A stretch of DNA of 64,000 bases from Hyphomicrobiaceae bacterium. Its GTDB lineage: Bacteria > Pseudomonadota > Alphaproteobacteria > Rhizobiales > Methyloligellaceae. Numbering within the stretch: position 1 is the stretch's first letter; the number at the start of each line of letters is the position of its first letter. Positions 44,871-53,826 of this stretch are shown in pieces. The stretch covers positions 62,001-126,000 of the forward strand of contig JALCBY010000007.1 in the NCBI GenBank assembly GCA_028066055.1, given 5' to 3'. The position numbers were made by a program, and so were the translations under genes. A model generated the notes under the pieces. It had not been told where the DNA came from and ran no database searches. It saw only the letters and a program-made list of their open reading frames with translations.

Positions 44871-45434
44871 TTAGTCCGCCCGTTTCACATATGTGAGTTC
44901 GTTGGTGTCGACAATGATCTTCTCGCCGACACCGATGAATGGAGGGACCATCACGCGGACGCCGTTTTCGAGAATGGCCGGCTTGTTCGAGGATGCGGCC
45001 GTCTGGCCTTTGACGACCGCTTCAGCCTCGGTCACCTCAAGCGTCACCTGGTCAGGCAGGGAGACGCCGATCGGCTTGCCTTCGTGGCTTTCGACGACGA
45101 CCGTCATTCCGTCCTGGAGAAACGCCGCGCGCTCGCCGATGAAATCCTCCGGCAGCTGAATCTGGTCGTAGGTTTCCAGGTCCATGAAGGTCAGCATGTC
45201 GCCTTCCGCATACAGGAACTGGTGATCCTTCTGCTCAAGCCGGACGCGCTCTACCGTTTCGGATGCACGAAAGCGTTCGTTGAGCTTGGTCCCGTCAATC
45301 AGGTTTTTCAGCTCGACCTGGGCGAAGGCGCCGCCTTTCCCGGGCTTGACGGCCTGTATCTTGACCGCGACCCAAAGCCCGCCTTTGTGCTGAATCACAT
45401 TGCCGGGGCGGATTTCGTTTCCATTGATTTTCAT
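44871..45434 (-). CDS. efp: Elongation factor P
   Basis: Relieves ribosomes stalled at consecutive prolines. 187 residues, three-domain tRNA-shaped protein. It starts [20 protein letters not shown] and has [10 protein letters not shown] with Lys33 at the usual modification site; the C-terminal ends [23 protein letters not shown]. The frame stays open for another 450 bases upstream, but that part is the antisense of the Sel1 gene, so the ATG at 45434 is used. Upstream of suhB. Confidence 0.97.
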   Translation of the reverse strand: MKINGNEIRPGNVIQHKGGLWVAVKIQAVKPGKGGAFAQVELKNLIDGTKLNERFRASETVERVRLEQKDHQFLYAEGDMLTFMDLETYDQIQLPEDFIGERAAFLQDGMTVVVESHEGKPIGVSLPDQVTLEVTEAEAVVKGQTAASSNKPAILENGVRVMVPPFIGVGEKIIVDTNELTYVKRAD

Positions 45435-45535
45435 CTGCGCTGTCTTTGCCGGTTGCTTCGATGCGGAATTGGTTTTGCGCTGACATAGAGCATGTCTGCC
45501 TGCCCGGCAACCGGGACGTGCGTTATGGGCAACTC

Positions 45536-46459
45536 TTATCCGCCCACATGCGCTTCCGCCCAGTCCTCGGCCGCCTTTTCCGCGGCGACGCGCTGTTCCT
45601 GCGTCAGCTTGGCGACGTACAAATCCAGCCAAAAATCGCTGACCCCGGCGGTGCGTGCAAGCAGGTGCCATTTTGCGGCCTTCACCGGATCTTGCTTGGT
45701 GCCTGCACCATGCGAATAAATCCGGGCCAACCGGTTCTGCGCGACCGGATTGCCCTTGTAGGCGGCTGACCTGAACAGCTTGATCGCAGCCTTCTCGTCC
45801 TTTTTCACGCCACGTCCGTTGAACAGCATGATGGCGTATTCCACCTGCGCGGTTGAATGATCCAGTTTGGCGGCCCGTTTCAGCCATTCCGCAGCCTTGT
45901 CCGCGTCCTTCTCGACGCCTATGCCGCGCTGGTACAGGCTGGAGAGATCATATTGCGCCTGGGCGTGATCCTGCGCCGCCGCTTTTTGCAGCAAAGAGAC
46001 GGCCTGGCTTATGTCGCGGCCATGAGCGCTTCCTTCGATCAAAACCAGGGCATAGTTGTACTGGGCCGATGCCAGCCCCTCTTTCGCGGCCTTTTTGAAC
46101 AGGTCGGCAGCCCGCTTCTTGTCCGGTTTGACACCACGGCCCTCTCTCAGCAGGACGCCGAGGGCCAGTTGTGCATTGGCATCGCCGAGTTTTGCCGCTT
46201 TCTCGTACCATTGGGCGGCCGTCTTGTAGTTTTGCGGCACGCCGAGACCGGACGAGTAGAGCTCGCCGATAAGCGTGTGGGCTGCCGGATCGCCCTTGGC
46301 TGCGGCTTCCTTTGCTTCGTCCAGTGCGGTCAGGTAGTTGCCTTGTGCGAAGGCGTCATAGGCTGGATCAGGCGCTGCATCTGCCGGAAGAGCGAAGAGG
46401 CAGCCGATTCCGAGCACTGCCAATCCCACGCCGGACCGGACTCTTGAAGGAACATTCAT
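45536..46459 (-). CDS. Secreted Sel1-repeat protein
   Basis: 307 residues. Signal peptide (~10-28, ending ADA), then about six Sel1-like helical repeats of the form A[15 protein letters not shown] (residues ~65-280). Sel1 proteins act as scaffolds in envelope or signalling complexes; the partner is unknown. The ATG at 46459 overlaps the stop of the ThiE-like gene (ATGA, 46456-46459), so the two are translationally coupled. Confidence 0.9.
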   Translation of the reverse strand: MNVPSRVRSGVGLAVLGIGCLFALPADAAPDPAYDAFAQGNYLTALDEAKEAAAKGDPAAHTLIGELYSSGLGVPQNYKTAAQWYEKAAKLGDANAQLALGVLLREGRGVKPDKKRAADLFKKAAKEGLASAQYNYALVLIEGSAHGRDISQAVSLLQKAAAQDHAQAQYDLSSLYQRGIGVEKDADKAAEWLKRAAKLDHSTAQVEYAIMLFNGRGVKKDEKAAIKLFRSAAYKGNPVAQNRLARIYSHGAGTKQDPVKAAKWHLLARTAGVSDFWLDLYVAKLTQEQRVAAEKAAEDWAEAHVGG

Positions 46460-47106
46460 TGTGTAGACGCCTGATGTTCGGCGAGCATGTCGCTCAATTT
46501 GCGCATGGCGGCGGGCAGGCCCTCCGGGTGAGCCCAGACCGAATTGCCCTTGGCGATGAAGTCGGCTCCGGCGTCTGCAAGGCGCCGCTCGGTGCACCCA
46601 TTTTCCGTATCCCATGCAACGCACGGCACTATGACCGTCTCCGACCACCATTGAACCAATGCTGCCAGGCCCATTTCGACTGAATTGGCGGTATCGTTCA
46701 ATGGGCCTTTAAACGCGACGTAATCGACACCCAACTCTCCAAGTATCAGTGCGTCATGACGCGAAAGGCCGCATTCTGCGCCGACGATCGCATCCTCGCC
46801 CAGTACCTTACGTGCATCATGGTAAAGGTCCTCGTCGGCGGGAATATGAACGCCGTCGGCACCCAGTTCCGCTGCGGCCTGAATGTCGCGCTCAAACACG
46901 AGCGGAAGCCCCGCAAACCGGGTGAACCGAAGTAACATCTCGGCGTGGTCACGATGGATTCGGCTATCCTGCCCGCATTGCAGAAGAGCACACGCAATCG
47001 TGCCCGCACTTCCTGCCTCCGCAACATGTACCGCCATGTCGTGGGTCACTTCCGGCGGGACGATCAGATATAACTCGCAGCCGGCGCGGGTTTGATTTTC
47101 AGCCAT
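46456..47106 (-). CDS. ThiE-like TIM-barrel protein with altered active site
   Basis: 216 residues, homologous to thiamine-phosphate synthase: ELGADGVHIPADEDL and LGEDAIVGAECGLSRHDAL follow the ThiE pattern. However, the usual Q-L-R-x-K segment and the Asn-Asp pair before the barrel helix (here FERD) are not recognisable, so it may not make thiamine phosphate. No TPP riboswitch or other thiamine gene is near. Coupled to the Sel1 gene and downstream of class I aldolase on the same strand. Confidence 0.75.
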   Translation of the reverse strand: MAENQTRAGCELYLIVPPEVTHDMAVHVAEAGSAGTIACALLQCGQDSRIHRDHAEMLLRFTRFAGLPLVFERDIQAAAELGADGVHIPADEDLYHDARKVLGEDAIVGAECGLSRHDALILGELGVDYVAFKGPLNDTANSVEMGLAALVQWWSETVIVPCVAWDTENGCTERRLADAGADFIAKGNSVWAHPEGLPAAMRKLSDMLAEHQASTQ

Positions 47107-47245
47107 CGTGCGAAACCGTCTAGCAACAAAGTTTGTGCGTTCTGCGACGTGCGTGACACTAGCATTACGAAGCCAGGCGTTAACAGACGCAAGGCGCGTT
47201 TTTGCAAACGCGGCCAATCAAAGACGGTGCACCTGCTGTGTTTGG

Positions 47246-48265
47246 TCAGGCTGCCTGTTCGAGTTCCGTGTTCCACTTGCCGGTTGCGGCCAGCGAGTTC
47301 ATCTTTGCCCGATGCGTAAATGCCGCCTGAGCCGCGGCAACATTCTCGGCCTTCCCGCCCCATGCCTTCAATGCCGCCGCCTGCAGGGCGCGGCCATATG
47401 AGAAGCTCAGTTTCCAGGGGCAGTCGAACATCGCATTCATGGCGGAAAGATGCGCGGTCGCGTCTTCATCCGACTGTCCGCCGGACAGGAAACAGATGCC
47501 GGGTACGGCAGAAGGCACCGCACGTTTGAGACACTTGACGGTTTGCTCCGCGACTTCCTCAATGCCCGCCTGGGTCGGACAGTCAGTTCCCGAAAGAACC
47601 ATGTTTGGTTTGAGGACTGTCCCTTCAAGAACGACACGCTGGGTATAGAGCTCATCATAGAGGGTGTTCAGCGCCGCCTCGGTCGCGTCGAAACACTGCG
47701 CAATGTCGTGCGGCCCGTCCATGATCACTTCCGGCTCCACGATGGGGACGATGTTCGCCTCCTGGGCCAGTGCCGCATAACGGGCAAGCGCGTGTGCGTT
47801 GGCCTCAAGGCAGGTCCGGGACGGAATGCGCTCGCCGATATTGATGACGGCGCGCCACTTCGCGAACCTCGCGCCAAGCTCGTAGTATTCCGCATAGCGC
47901 TCCCGGAGCCCGTCGAGGCCTTCGGTGACCATTTCGCCCGGACAACCCGCCAAATCCTTAGCGCCGGTGTCGACCTTGATGCCGGGAATTGCGCCAGTGT
48001 CTGAAATCACCTGTGACAGAGGTGTCCCGTCTTTCGCCTTCTGGCGCAGGGTTTCATCGAAAAGGATCACGCCGGATATGCAGGTCTTCATGGCGTCGGT
48101 GCAACGGAACAGCATCTCGCGGTAGTCGCGGCGATTGTCCTCGGTGGATTCGACGCCAATGGAATCGAACCGTTTCTTGATGGTTCCGGAGCTTTCGTCA
48201 GCTGCCAGAATGCCTTTACCGTCCGCCACCATGGCTTGCGCGGTCGTTTCCAGCTGCGCGGTCAT
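47246..48265 (-). CDS. Fructose-bisphosphate aldolase, class I
   Basis: Interconverts fructose-1,6-bisphosphate with two triose phosphates through a Schiff base. 339 residues of the eukaryote-like class I family: KGILAADESSGTIKKRF (17-33), AKWRAVINIG, EPEV and the Schiff-base Lys219 in VLKPNMVL. C-terminal SFSYGRALQAAALKAWGG is typical. Part of a glycolysis cluster with gap, though pgk does not lie between them. Confidence 0.96.
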   Translation of the reverse strand: MTAQLETTAQAMVADGKGILAADESSGTIKKRFDSIGVESTEDNRRDYREMLFRCTDAMKTCISGVILFDETLRQKAKDGTPLSQVISDTGAIPGIKVDTGAKDLAGCPGEMVTEGLDGLRERYAEYYELGARFAKWRAVINIGERIPSRTCLEANAHALARYAALAQEANIVPIVEPEVIMDGPHDIAQCFDATEAALNTLYDELYTQRVVLEGTVLKPNMVLSGTDCPTQAGIEEVAEQTVKCLKRAVPSAVPGICFLSGGQSDEDATAHLSAMNAMFDCPWKLSFSYGRALQAAALKAWGGKAENVAAAQAAFTHRAKMNSLAATGKWNTELEQAA

Positions 48266-48455
48266 CGTCGTCTCCCTTACATACCTGTTTTTTGCATATC
48301 CTGTTCAGGGTGAGTCCTACTCCTGCGAGGCCGCGCGTCAAGAGGTGAGGCGCGAAAATTTGCCGGCAAGCTTAAGCACAACCGCGCGAGGCAACAGGCC
48401 AGCATGATCCCGGGCATGGCCCGGCGGGGCGGCACGCGAATGGGACCTCGCGGTT

Positions 48456-49493
48456 CTAGCGGGCAGGGGTCACCTGTGTCGTCCATGTCGGATCCTGCGC
48501 GGCAACAACGAAGCCACGTTTGGTCCGCGTTTCAGGGTGTGCCGGGGCATCGGTCATGACGAGGACGAGCCCCGGATGCATGAGCCCGGCGATCTTTCGC
48601 GCCAGGGCAGGGTCAGACTGTATCCGGCCGATAACTGATGCATCGGTTGCATGCAGCTTGGCGCCCGCCTGTCTGTATCCGATGGACTTCCATTGCAGTG
48701 CGCCGGCCTTTTCAGCCGAACCCATCAGTACGAATGTATGGGATCCCAACGGCTTGTTCGGGTGCACGAACTCCACGGGGTTTTTCGATTCGACGTGGCC
48801 GTCGCGCACAATGTAAAGGGTCCGGTCGGCGCGGCTCACGATCAGGGAAACCGCGTGTTCCATCTTCTCGTGACGTTTTTTCGGAGGCAGTTTCTTCTTC
48901 GCCAGCTTGCCGACCGCGGTATCCATTTCCTCCTTCGCCAGTGCGGAAAGGGCCGGACCGGGATGGGTTACGATGCCCGGTTCGCTGTGGTCGTCTGCGA
49001 CAATCACGGGTGTACCCACATGGGTGACCGAGAACAGCAGTTCTGAAAACTTCAGCGGCAGCCGGATGCAACCATGGGAAGCCGGATATCCCGGCAGATG
49101 TCCGGCATGCAGCGCGACCCCCGACCAGGTAAGGCGGTTCATATTCGGCATCGGCGCGTTGTTGTAGGTGCTGGAGCGGTGATGCTTGTCTTTCTGCAGG
49201 ATGGTGAAAACACCGGTTGGTGTGCGATGTCCCGGTTTACCGGTGGAACAGGTGGAGACGCCAATTCGGATGCCGTTGCGATAGACATGGACCCGCTGGT
49301 CCGGCAGCGACACGATGATCGCGACGGGACCTTCGGGCGAAGCTTCCGGGTTCCAGGTGAATTGACCGGGCTTGAGGCCGTCCTTGCCCCGACCCTTTGC
49401 GTGCAGCGCCCGGAGCGAGAGGCCGGTGAGGCCGAAGCCCGCCAAAGCCGCCGTTCCCTGCAAAAAGAAACGCCGGGATGAACTGATTTTCAT
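48456..49493 (-). CDS. Tat-exported L,D-transpeptidase (YkuD)
   Basis: 345 residues. The N-terminus has a twin-arginine signal (SSRRFFLQG, then a mild hydrophobic stretch). The YkuD domain holds TPTGVFTILQKD, GVALHAGHLPGYPAS and the catalytic HGC (140-142, Cys142). The ~190 residues after it form a second, unrecognised region. It may cross-link peptidoglycan or attach proteins to it. Lies between the aldolase and amidase genes, same strand, but with wide gaps, so likely its own unit. Confidence 0.87.
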   Translation of the reverse strand: MKISSSRRFFLQGTAALAGFGLTGLSLRALHAKGRGKDGLKPGQFTWNPEASPEGPVAIIVSLPDQRVHVYRNGIRIGVSTCSTGKPGHRTPTGVFTILQKDKHHRSSTYNNAPMPNMNRLTWSGVALHAGHLPGYPASHGCIRLPLKFSELLFSVTHVGTPVIVADDHSEPGIVTHPGPALSALAKEEMDTAVGKLAKKKLPPKKRHEKMEHAVSLIVSRADRTLYIVRDGHVESKNPVEFVHPNKPLGSHTFVLMGSAEKAGALQWKSIGYRQAGAKLHATDASVIGRIQSDPALARKIAGLMHPGLVLVMTDAPAHPETRTKRGFVVAAQDPTWTTQVTPAR

Positions 49494-49598
49494 GGATTTT
49501 CTGTCCGTTCGCTTGTCTGGAAAATTGCTCGCATATTGATGCCAACTGGCCGGAATATGGCAAGTTACAATTGCGTGGGTTGATTGACGAGACTCAGA

Positions 49599-51005
49599 TC
49601 AGACGCCGAGCGGCGGCTTGCCAAGACGCTTGCGCGGTGTCCCCAGAATGCGCTCGAAGGCGAGGGCGATGGACAACAGCTTTTCCTCCTGACCGGGCCC
49701 TGCGATGCACTGCAGACCGACAGGAATTCCCGCCCTGTCGAGACCGACCGGCAGGGTAATCGCACAAAGCCCGAGCAGGTTTGCGATACAGGTGTTGCGC
49801 AATGCCGCAAGGTTCGCAGCCGAATAGGACTTCAGTTCGGACACTTCCTCAACCTTCGGTGCTGTAATCGGCACGGTCGGCGAAACAAGCACGTCAACCC
49901 GCGCGAGACGCTCCTCTGCGGAACCGGAAAGTTCCGCCATTCTGGATCTGCGCCGCGTGATTTCGTCTTTCTCAAGATCAGCGGCGCCGGCAAGGCGCAG
50001 GGTAATGATCGGATCGAGCGTTTCCGCCCAACCCGGCAACCGGTCCTTCAGGTAAGCCTGAAGTTCCCAGGCAACGACGCTGCCCTTGCAAAACAGATCG
50101 AAGGCGTCTTCCGTTTCGGGCAGATCGAATGCGGCGACCTGTGCACCTGCGCTCTCCAATTCGCCGATTGCCGTGTGGATCACGTCCGCAATATCGGCTG
50201 GGCAGTCTGAAAAGAAATGATTTTCGCAGATGCCGATCTTTATGTCGCCGATCGCCGCTGCCTTGGCAGGGGTCTGTGCCTCGCGGCCTGCACAGAAGGC
50301 ATCGATCACCTCGAACGCCAAAGCTGCATCGGCAACGCAGCGGGTCAGAACGCCCGGAGTGTCGAGCGTGGGACTGAGCGGCACGATGCCGTCTAGGGGC
50401 CAACGGGCCGCCGTTACCTTGAGGCCCACTGTGCCGGTCATGCTTGCCGGCACACGGACCGATCCGGCCGTGTCCGAACCAAGTGCGAGGAGCGCAGACC
50501 CCTCGATCAGCGAAACCCCCGCACCGGAGCTTGACCCGCCGGCGACACGATAATTTTCGGCATCCCATGGATTTCGGGGAACAAGCCAGTGGGCGTTCGT
50601 ACCCAGACCGCCGAACGCAAACTCGACCATATGGGTCTTGCCGGTGACCACCGCGCCCTGGTCGAGCACGGCACGGACGACGGGTCCTTCTCTCGACCAT
50701 TCAGCGGGAAGCGGATTTGGCGACCCGGCGTACGTATCGAGATAGGATACGCCGAACAGATCCTTCACCGATGTGGGAATACCCTGGAGCGGGCCACCAT
50801 CGCGTCCCGCCCGAAAGGCCTCATCCGCCGCCTCGGCCTGCGTCCGCGCATGATCATCGTTCCAGGTGCGGTAGGCGGACAGCGTTTCGCCGTAAGACTT
50901 ATGTGCGTCGCACGCGCCGTCGAGAAGCTCACATGATGACAGCTCGCCCGCGCGAAGGGCACGGCCGATGTCCTCAAGAGTTTTCTCGCGCCAAACGGGG
51001 CTCAT
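49599..51005 (-). CDS. Amidase signature family enzyme
   Basis: Hydrolyses an amide of unknown structure; 468 residues. The Ser-cisSer-Lys triad is complete: Lys81 in TSVKDLFGV, the GGSSSG loop (156-161) and nucleophile Ser182 in SDTAGSVRVPAS. Not GatA by context or C-terminal part; more like allophanate hydrolase/AtzF-type or generic amidases. It begins 9 bases after gap, so it is read with it, an unusual link to glycolysis. Confidence 0.9.
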   Translation of the reverse strand: MSPVWREKTLEDIGRALRAGELSSCELLDGACDAHKSYGETLSAYRTWNDDHARTQAEAADEAFRAGRDGGPLQGIPTSVKDLFGVSYLDTYAGSPNPLPAEWSREGPVVRAVLDQGAVVTGKTHMVEFAFGGLGTNAHWLVPRNPWDAENYRVAGGSSSGAGVSLIEGSALLALGSDTAGSVRVPASMTGTVGLKVTAARWPLDGIVPLSPTLDTPGVLTRCVADAALAFEVIDAFCAGREAQTPAKAAAIGDIKIGICENHFFSDCPADIADVIHTAIGELESAGAQVAAFDLPETEDAFDLFCKGSVVAWELQAYLKDRLPGWAETLDPIITLRLAGAADLEKDEITRRRSRMAELSGSAEERLARVDVLVSPTVPITAPKVEEVSELKSYSAANLAALRNTCIANLLGLCAITLPVGLDRAGIPVGLQCIAGPGQEEKLLSIALAFERILGTPRKRLGKPPLGV

Positions 51006-51014
51006 GGGGCAGGC

Positions 51015-52022
51015 TTATCCAAGCTTGCCCATGGCAACGGCGGTATCGCTCATGCGGTTCGAGAACCCCCATTCGTTGTCATACCAGCTCATGACACGGA
51101 CAAGGGTGCCGTCCATGACCTTGGTCTGATCGAGGTGGAAAATCGAGGAATGGGCGTCGTGGTTGAAATCGATGGATACGTTGGGCTGATCTGTCGTCCC
51201 GAGAATGCCCTTCAGTTGCTGCGAGGCGGCAACCTTGATTGCATCGTTGACTTCATCGGGTGTGGTGTCGCGCTTGGCGACGAATTTGAGGTCGATGACG
51301 GATACATTGGGCGTCGGCACGCGAACCGAAACGCCATCGAGCTTGCCGTCGAGTTCCGGAAGCACGAGCCCCACCGCCTTCGCCGCACCCGTCGAGGTCG
51401 GGATCATGGATACTGCTGCGGCGCGTGCGCGGTACATGTCCTTGTGCATGGTGTCGAGCGTCGGCTGGTCTCCGGTATAGGCATGGATAGTGGTCATGAA
51501 TCCGTGCTCGATGCCGATAGCGTCGTTGAGCACTTTCGCGACCGGCGCCAGACAATTGGTGGTGCAGGATGCGTTGGAAACGACCGTATGACCGTCCTCC
51601 AGCTTGTCGTGGTTGACGCCGTATACGACGGTCAGATCCGCGCCGCTCGCCGGCGCGGAAACGAGGACCCGCTTTGCGCCCGCTTCGAGATGGGCTGACG
51701 CTTTCTCCTTGTCGGCAAAGATGCCGGTGCATTCGAGCGCGATATCGACGTTCAGGTCCTTGTGCGGCAACTCCTTCGGGTCACGGATGGCGGTCACCTT
51801 GACCGGTCCCTGACCGACATCGATGGTGTCGCCGTTCACCTTGACTTCGCCGGGAAACCGCCCATGCACCGAGTCAAAGCGCAGCAGGTGAGCATTTGTC
51901 TCGACCGGTCCAAGATCGTTGATTGCCACAACTTCTATATCGTCGCGTCCCGATTCGATAATCGCGCGCAGGACGTTGCGGCCGATGCGGCCAAATCCGT
52001 TGATTGCAACCCGAATTGCCAT
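51015..52022 (-). CDS. gap: Glyceraldehyde-3-phosphate dehydrogenase, type I
   Basis: NAD(P)-dependent oxidation of glyceraldehyde-3-phosphate to 1,3-bisphosphoglycerate. 335 residues. It starts [16 protein letters not shown]; catalytic Cys153 in [24 protein letters not shown] and the C-terminal [13 protein letters not shown] are intact. Two ATGs stand in tandem; 52022 is favoured by family alignment and by GGAG spacing. An 18-bp palindrome lies 38-55 bases upstream. The amidase gene follows directly. Confidence 0.97.
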   Translation of the reverse strand: MAIRVAINGFGRIGRNVLRAIIESGRDDIEVVAINDLGPVETNAHLLRFDSVHGRFPGEVKVNGDTIDVGQGPVKVTAIRDPKELPHKDLNVDIALECTGIFADKEKASAHLEAGAKRVLVSAPASGADLTVVYGVNHDKLEDGHTVVSNASCTTNCLAPVAKVLNDAIGIEHGFMTTIHAYTGDQPTLDTMHKDMYRARAAAVSMIPTSTGAAKAVGLVLPELDGKLDGVSVRVPTPNVSVIDLKFVAKRDTTPDEVNDAIKVAASQQLKGILGTTDQPNVSIDFNHDAHSSIFHLDQTKVMDGTLVRVMSWYDNEWGFSNRMSDTAVAMGKLG

Positions 52023-52059
52023 CATTCCACTCCACTGGCGTCTGTTATTCTTCGGACAC

Positions 52060-52077
52060 GGCGTCTTCGAATACGCC
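52060..52077. promoter_or_regulatory. Palindrome upstream of gap
   Basis: GGCGT-c-TTCGAA-t-ACGCC: an 18-bp palindrome with one mismatched pair, 38-55 bases before gap. Possible operator for the gap-amidase unit; not a site I know. Confidence 0.45.
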
Positions 52078-52312
52078 GTTCGGCCTCACCCCGAGGCCAA
52101 AATCCACGCCTTAATGAGCGCATGACCTTCCGGAGTCAATTGAAAGGCGGATTTTCAGCCAATTCTCCTGTCAAACAAACGTCAAACTGTTGACGCCCAG
52201 ATCAAGCCACGCCTAATCTTTGCGTTCTTCAGTATGTGTGCGAATCACCGTCAGATGCTGCAAATGCGGCATTTTTTGCACGGAGTTTAAGAGTCTCGGG
52301 GGGTGCGTGCTT

Positions 52313-52567
52313 ATGGGTAAAAAGAACGAACTGACTGCTGCGACAGAACGGCTCGACTCGGCATTGAAAGTTATGGAAGAGAAGGTCGCATCCCGGCGAC
52401 AGGAAGACCTTCAGCGCGAGTCGCTTGAAGAGCAGGTGCAAACTCTCGAGGCACGGCTCGACGAGGAGCGCGCGCGCAATCAAAAGCTCGTTGCGGCGAA
52501 CGAAGATGCGACGCAACGGATCGATAAGGTCATGAGTTCGATCGAAGGAATGCTGCAGAGCGAGTAG
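52313..52567 (+). CDS. DUF4164 coiled-coil protein
   Basis: 84 residues, wholly coiled coil, rich in Glu, Arg, Gln and Ala (LTAATERLDSALKVMEEKV, LEEQVQTLEARLDEERAR). DUF4164 proteins lie before zapA in many rhizobia, as here (28 bases between), which suggests a role in division, but nothing is established. The ATG at 52313 follows GGGGGTG; the frame upstream is open but Cys-rich and unlike the family. Start of the plus-strand run. Confidence 0.85.
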   Translation: MGKKNELTAATERLDSALKVMEEKVASRRQEDLQRESLEEQVQTLEARLDEERARNQKLVAANEDATQRIDKVMSSIEGMLQSE

Positions 52568-52595
52568 TCGACAGCTCAACCTGGAAAGGACAGGC

Positions 52596-52955
52596 ATGGC
52601 TGACGTCAACGTTACTCTGAATGGCCGAACCTATCGTCTCGAGTGCGATGACGGTGAGGAAGACCATCTGATTGAACTGTCCGAGATGGTCCGGGATCGC
52701 CACGACAGGCTGCAAAAGAAGTTCGGTCAGGTCGGTGACGACCGGTTGCTGCTGATGACCGCGCTTATGGTGGCGGATGAGCTGACCGAAATGGAAAAAA
52801 AGATTGACGAAGTCGAGGCCGCTCAGGCTTCGTCGGACGAGCGCGTGAAGTCCGCCGAAGCACAGGTGGCGGGCGATATCGCCGCGGTGGCCGACCGGAT
52901 CGAGATCCTGAACGCTGCTCTGGGTGAAGAAGAGACACAGCTCGCAAAAGGCTGA
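52596..52955 (+). CDS. zapA: Cell division protein ZapA
   Basis: Binds FtsZ and bundles its filaments at the division ring. 119 residues: N-terminal globular domain (MADVNVTLNGRTYRLEC, DGEEDHLIELSEMV) and a C-terminal coiled coil (~65-118), the normal plan. GGAAAGGA lies 6 bases before the ATG. In proteobacteria zapA is classically followed by 6S RNA and the formyl-THF cyclo-ligase gene, exactly as here. Confidence 0.94.
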   Translation: MADVNVTLNGRTYRLECDDGEEDHLIELSEMVRDRHDRLQKKFGQVGDDRLLLMTALMVADELTEMEKKIDEVEAAQASSDERVKSAEAQVAGDIAAVADRIEILNAALGEEETQLAKG

Positions 52956-53039
52956 ACGCGTTCGGTGCGGGGAAACTTCGACGGTTCTTTTCGCACGCCG
53001 CTACTGGACTCTTAAGGAATGTTTCCTAAATTGCCCTTC

Positions 53040-53190
53040 GCAGGGCTGCGAAGTGCGTCAGGAGACAAATTCCCGGGGCCGATACGACTCCTTAGGGAGC
53101 TGACCCTGGCCGGGATCGTGGTCCCGGTCACTCGGCGCCCACCTACATTTCGTAGGGACCCAGGGAATCACACCTCCGACGGCTTATGCG
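53040..53190 (+). ncRNA. ssrS: 6S RNA
   Basis: Regulatory RNA that mimics an open promoter and holds RNA polymerase in stationary phase. It lies in the conserved slot between zapA and the cyclo-ligase gene. The sequence folds as a long broken hairpin: GCGTC-A-GGAG (about 53055-53064) pairs with CTCCGAC (53173-53179), ATTCCC with GGGAAT further in, and a bulge-rich core with CCGGGGCCGATACGACTCC opposite GGTCACTCGGCGCCCACC. The ends are approximate, within about 20 bases. Confidence 0.85.
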
Positions 53191-53232
53191 GCCTTGCGTC
53201 TTTCTCCTCCGCGTTGTCAGGCTCACCGACCC

Positions 53233-53823
53233 ATGGCGCAAGAACATTCCATCGACGTGGCGAAGCGGGCGCTGCGCGAGCAAATGTATCTGCGGCGTGG
53301 CAATCTGAGCACCCGCGAGCGCACAGAGGGTTCGGCCAAACTCGCTCAAAGCGGATTAGCGTTCATCGATCTCCCGCCAGGCGTCATCATCGCCGGCTAT
53401 TCGGCAATACGCGATGAACTCGATCCGGCGCGGTTGCTCGCTTCGCTGGCCGGAGCGGGACACCCCATCGCGCTTCCTGTGACGGTGGCGCGCGGTGAGC
53501 CTCTCCAGTTCCGTCGCTGGACGCCGGGCGCCGAACTCCGACCCGGTGATTTCTCCGTGCCGGTTCCGGGGCCGGACGCAAAAATTCTCGTGCCAGACAT
53601 TCTGCTGGTGCCGATGCTGGCGTTTGACCGGCAAGGTTATCGGTTGGGATATGGCGCCGGATACTATGATCGCACACTCGCCGCACTCCGGGATCAGCGT
53701 GAAATCACCGCGATCGGTCTGGCTTTCGATATCCAGCAGGTGGAATTGGTGCCCCATGACCGTTATGACGAACGCCTCGACTGGGTGTTGACGCCGTCGG
53801 GGCTCTTAAAGATTGAAAGGTAG
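53233..53823 (+). CDS. 5-formyltetrahydrofolate cyclo-ligase
   Basis: ATP-dependent conversion of 5-formyl-THF to 5,10-methenyl-THF, clearing a dead-end folate. 196 residues. KRALREQMYLRR near the start and LGYGAGYYDRTL (about 138-149) are the phosphate-binding signatures; VPMLAFDRQGYR precedes. The ATG at 53233 is used because the earlier open frame runs into the 6S RNA. Likely co-transcribed with 6S RNA, as is usual for this gene (ygfA/fau), and followed 3 bases later by ymdB. Confidence 0.95.
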   Translation: MAQEHSIDVAKRALREQMYLRRGNLSTRERTEGSAKLAQSGLAFIDLPPGVIIAGYSAIRDELDPARLLASLAGAGHPIALPVTVARGEPLQFRRWTPGAELRPGDFSVPVPGPDAKILVPDILLVPMLAFDRQGYRLGYGAGYYDRTLAALRDQREITAIGLAFDIQQVELVPHDRYDERLDWVLTPSGLLKIER

Positions 53824-53826
53824 CTT

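Noticed and set aside
45435-45887. N-terminal extension of elongation factor P
   Set aside because: The frame is open, but the added residues are Arg/Gly-rich antisense of the Sel1 gene; EF-P starts at the conserved MKINGNEI.
47107-47245. TPP riboswitch before the ThiE-like gene
   Set aside because: No THI-box consensus or fitting hairpins were seen in the upstream gap.
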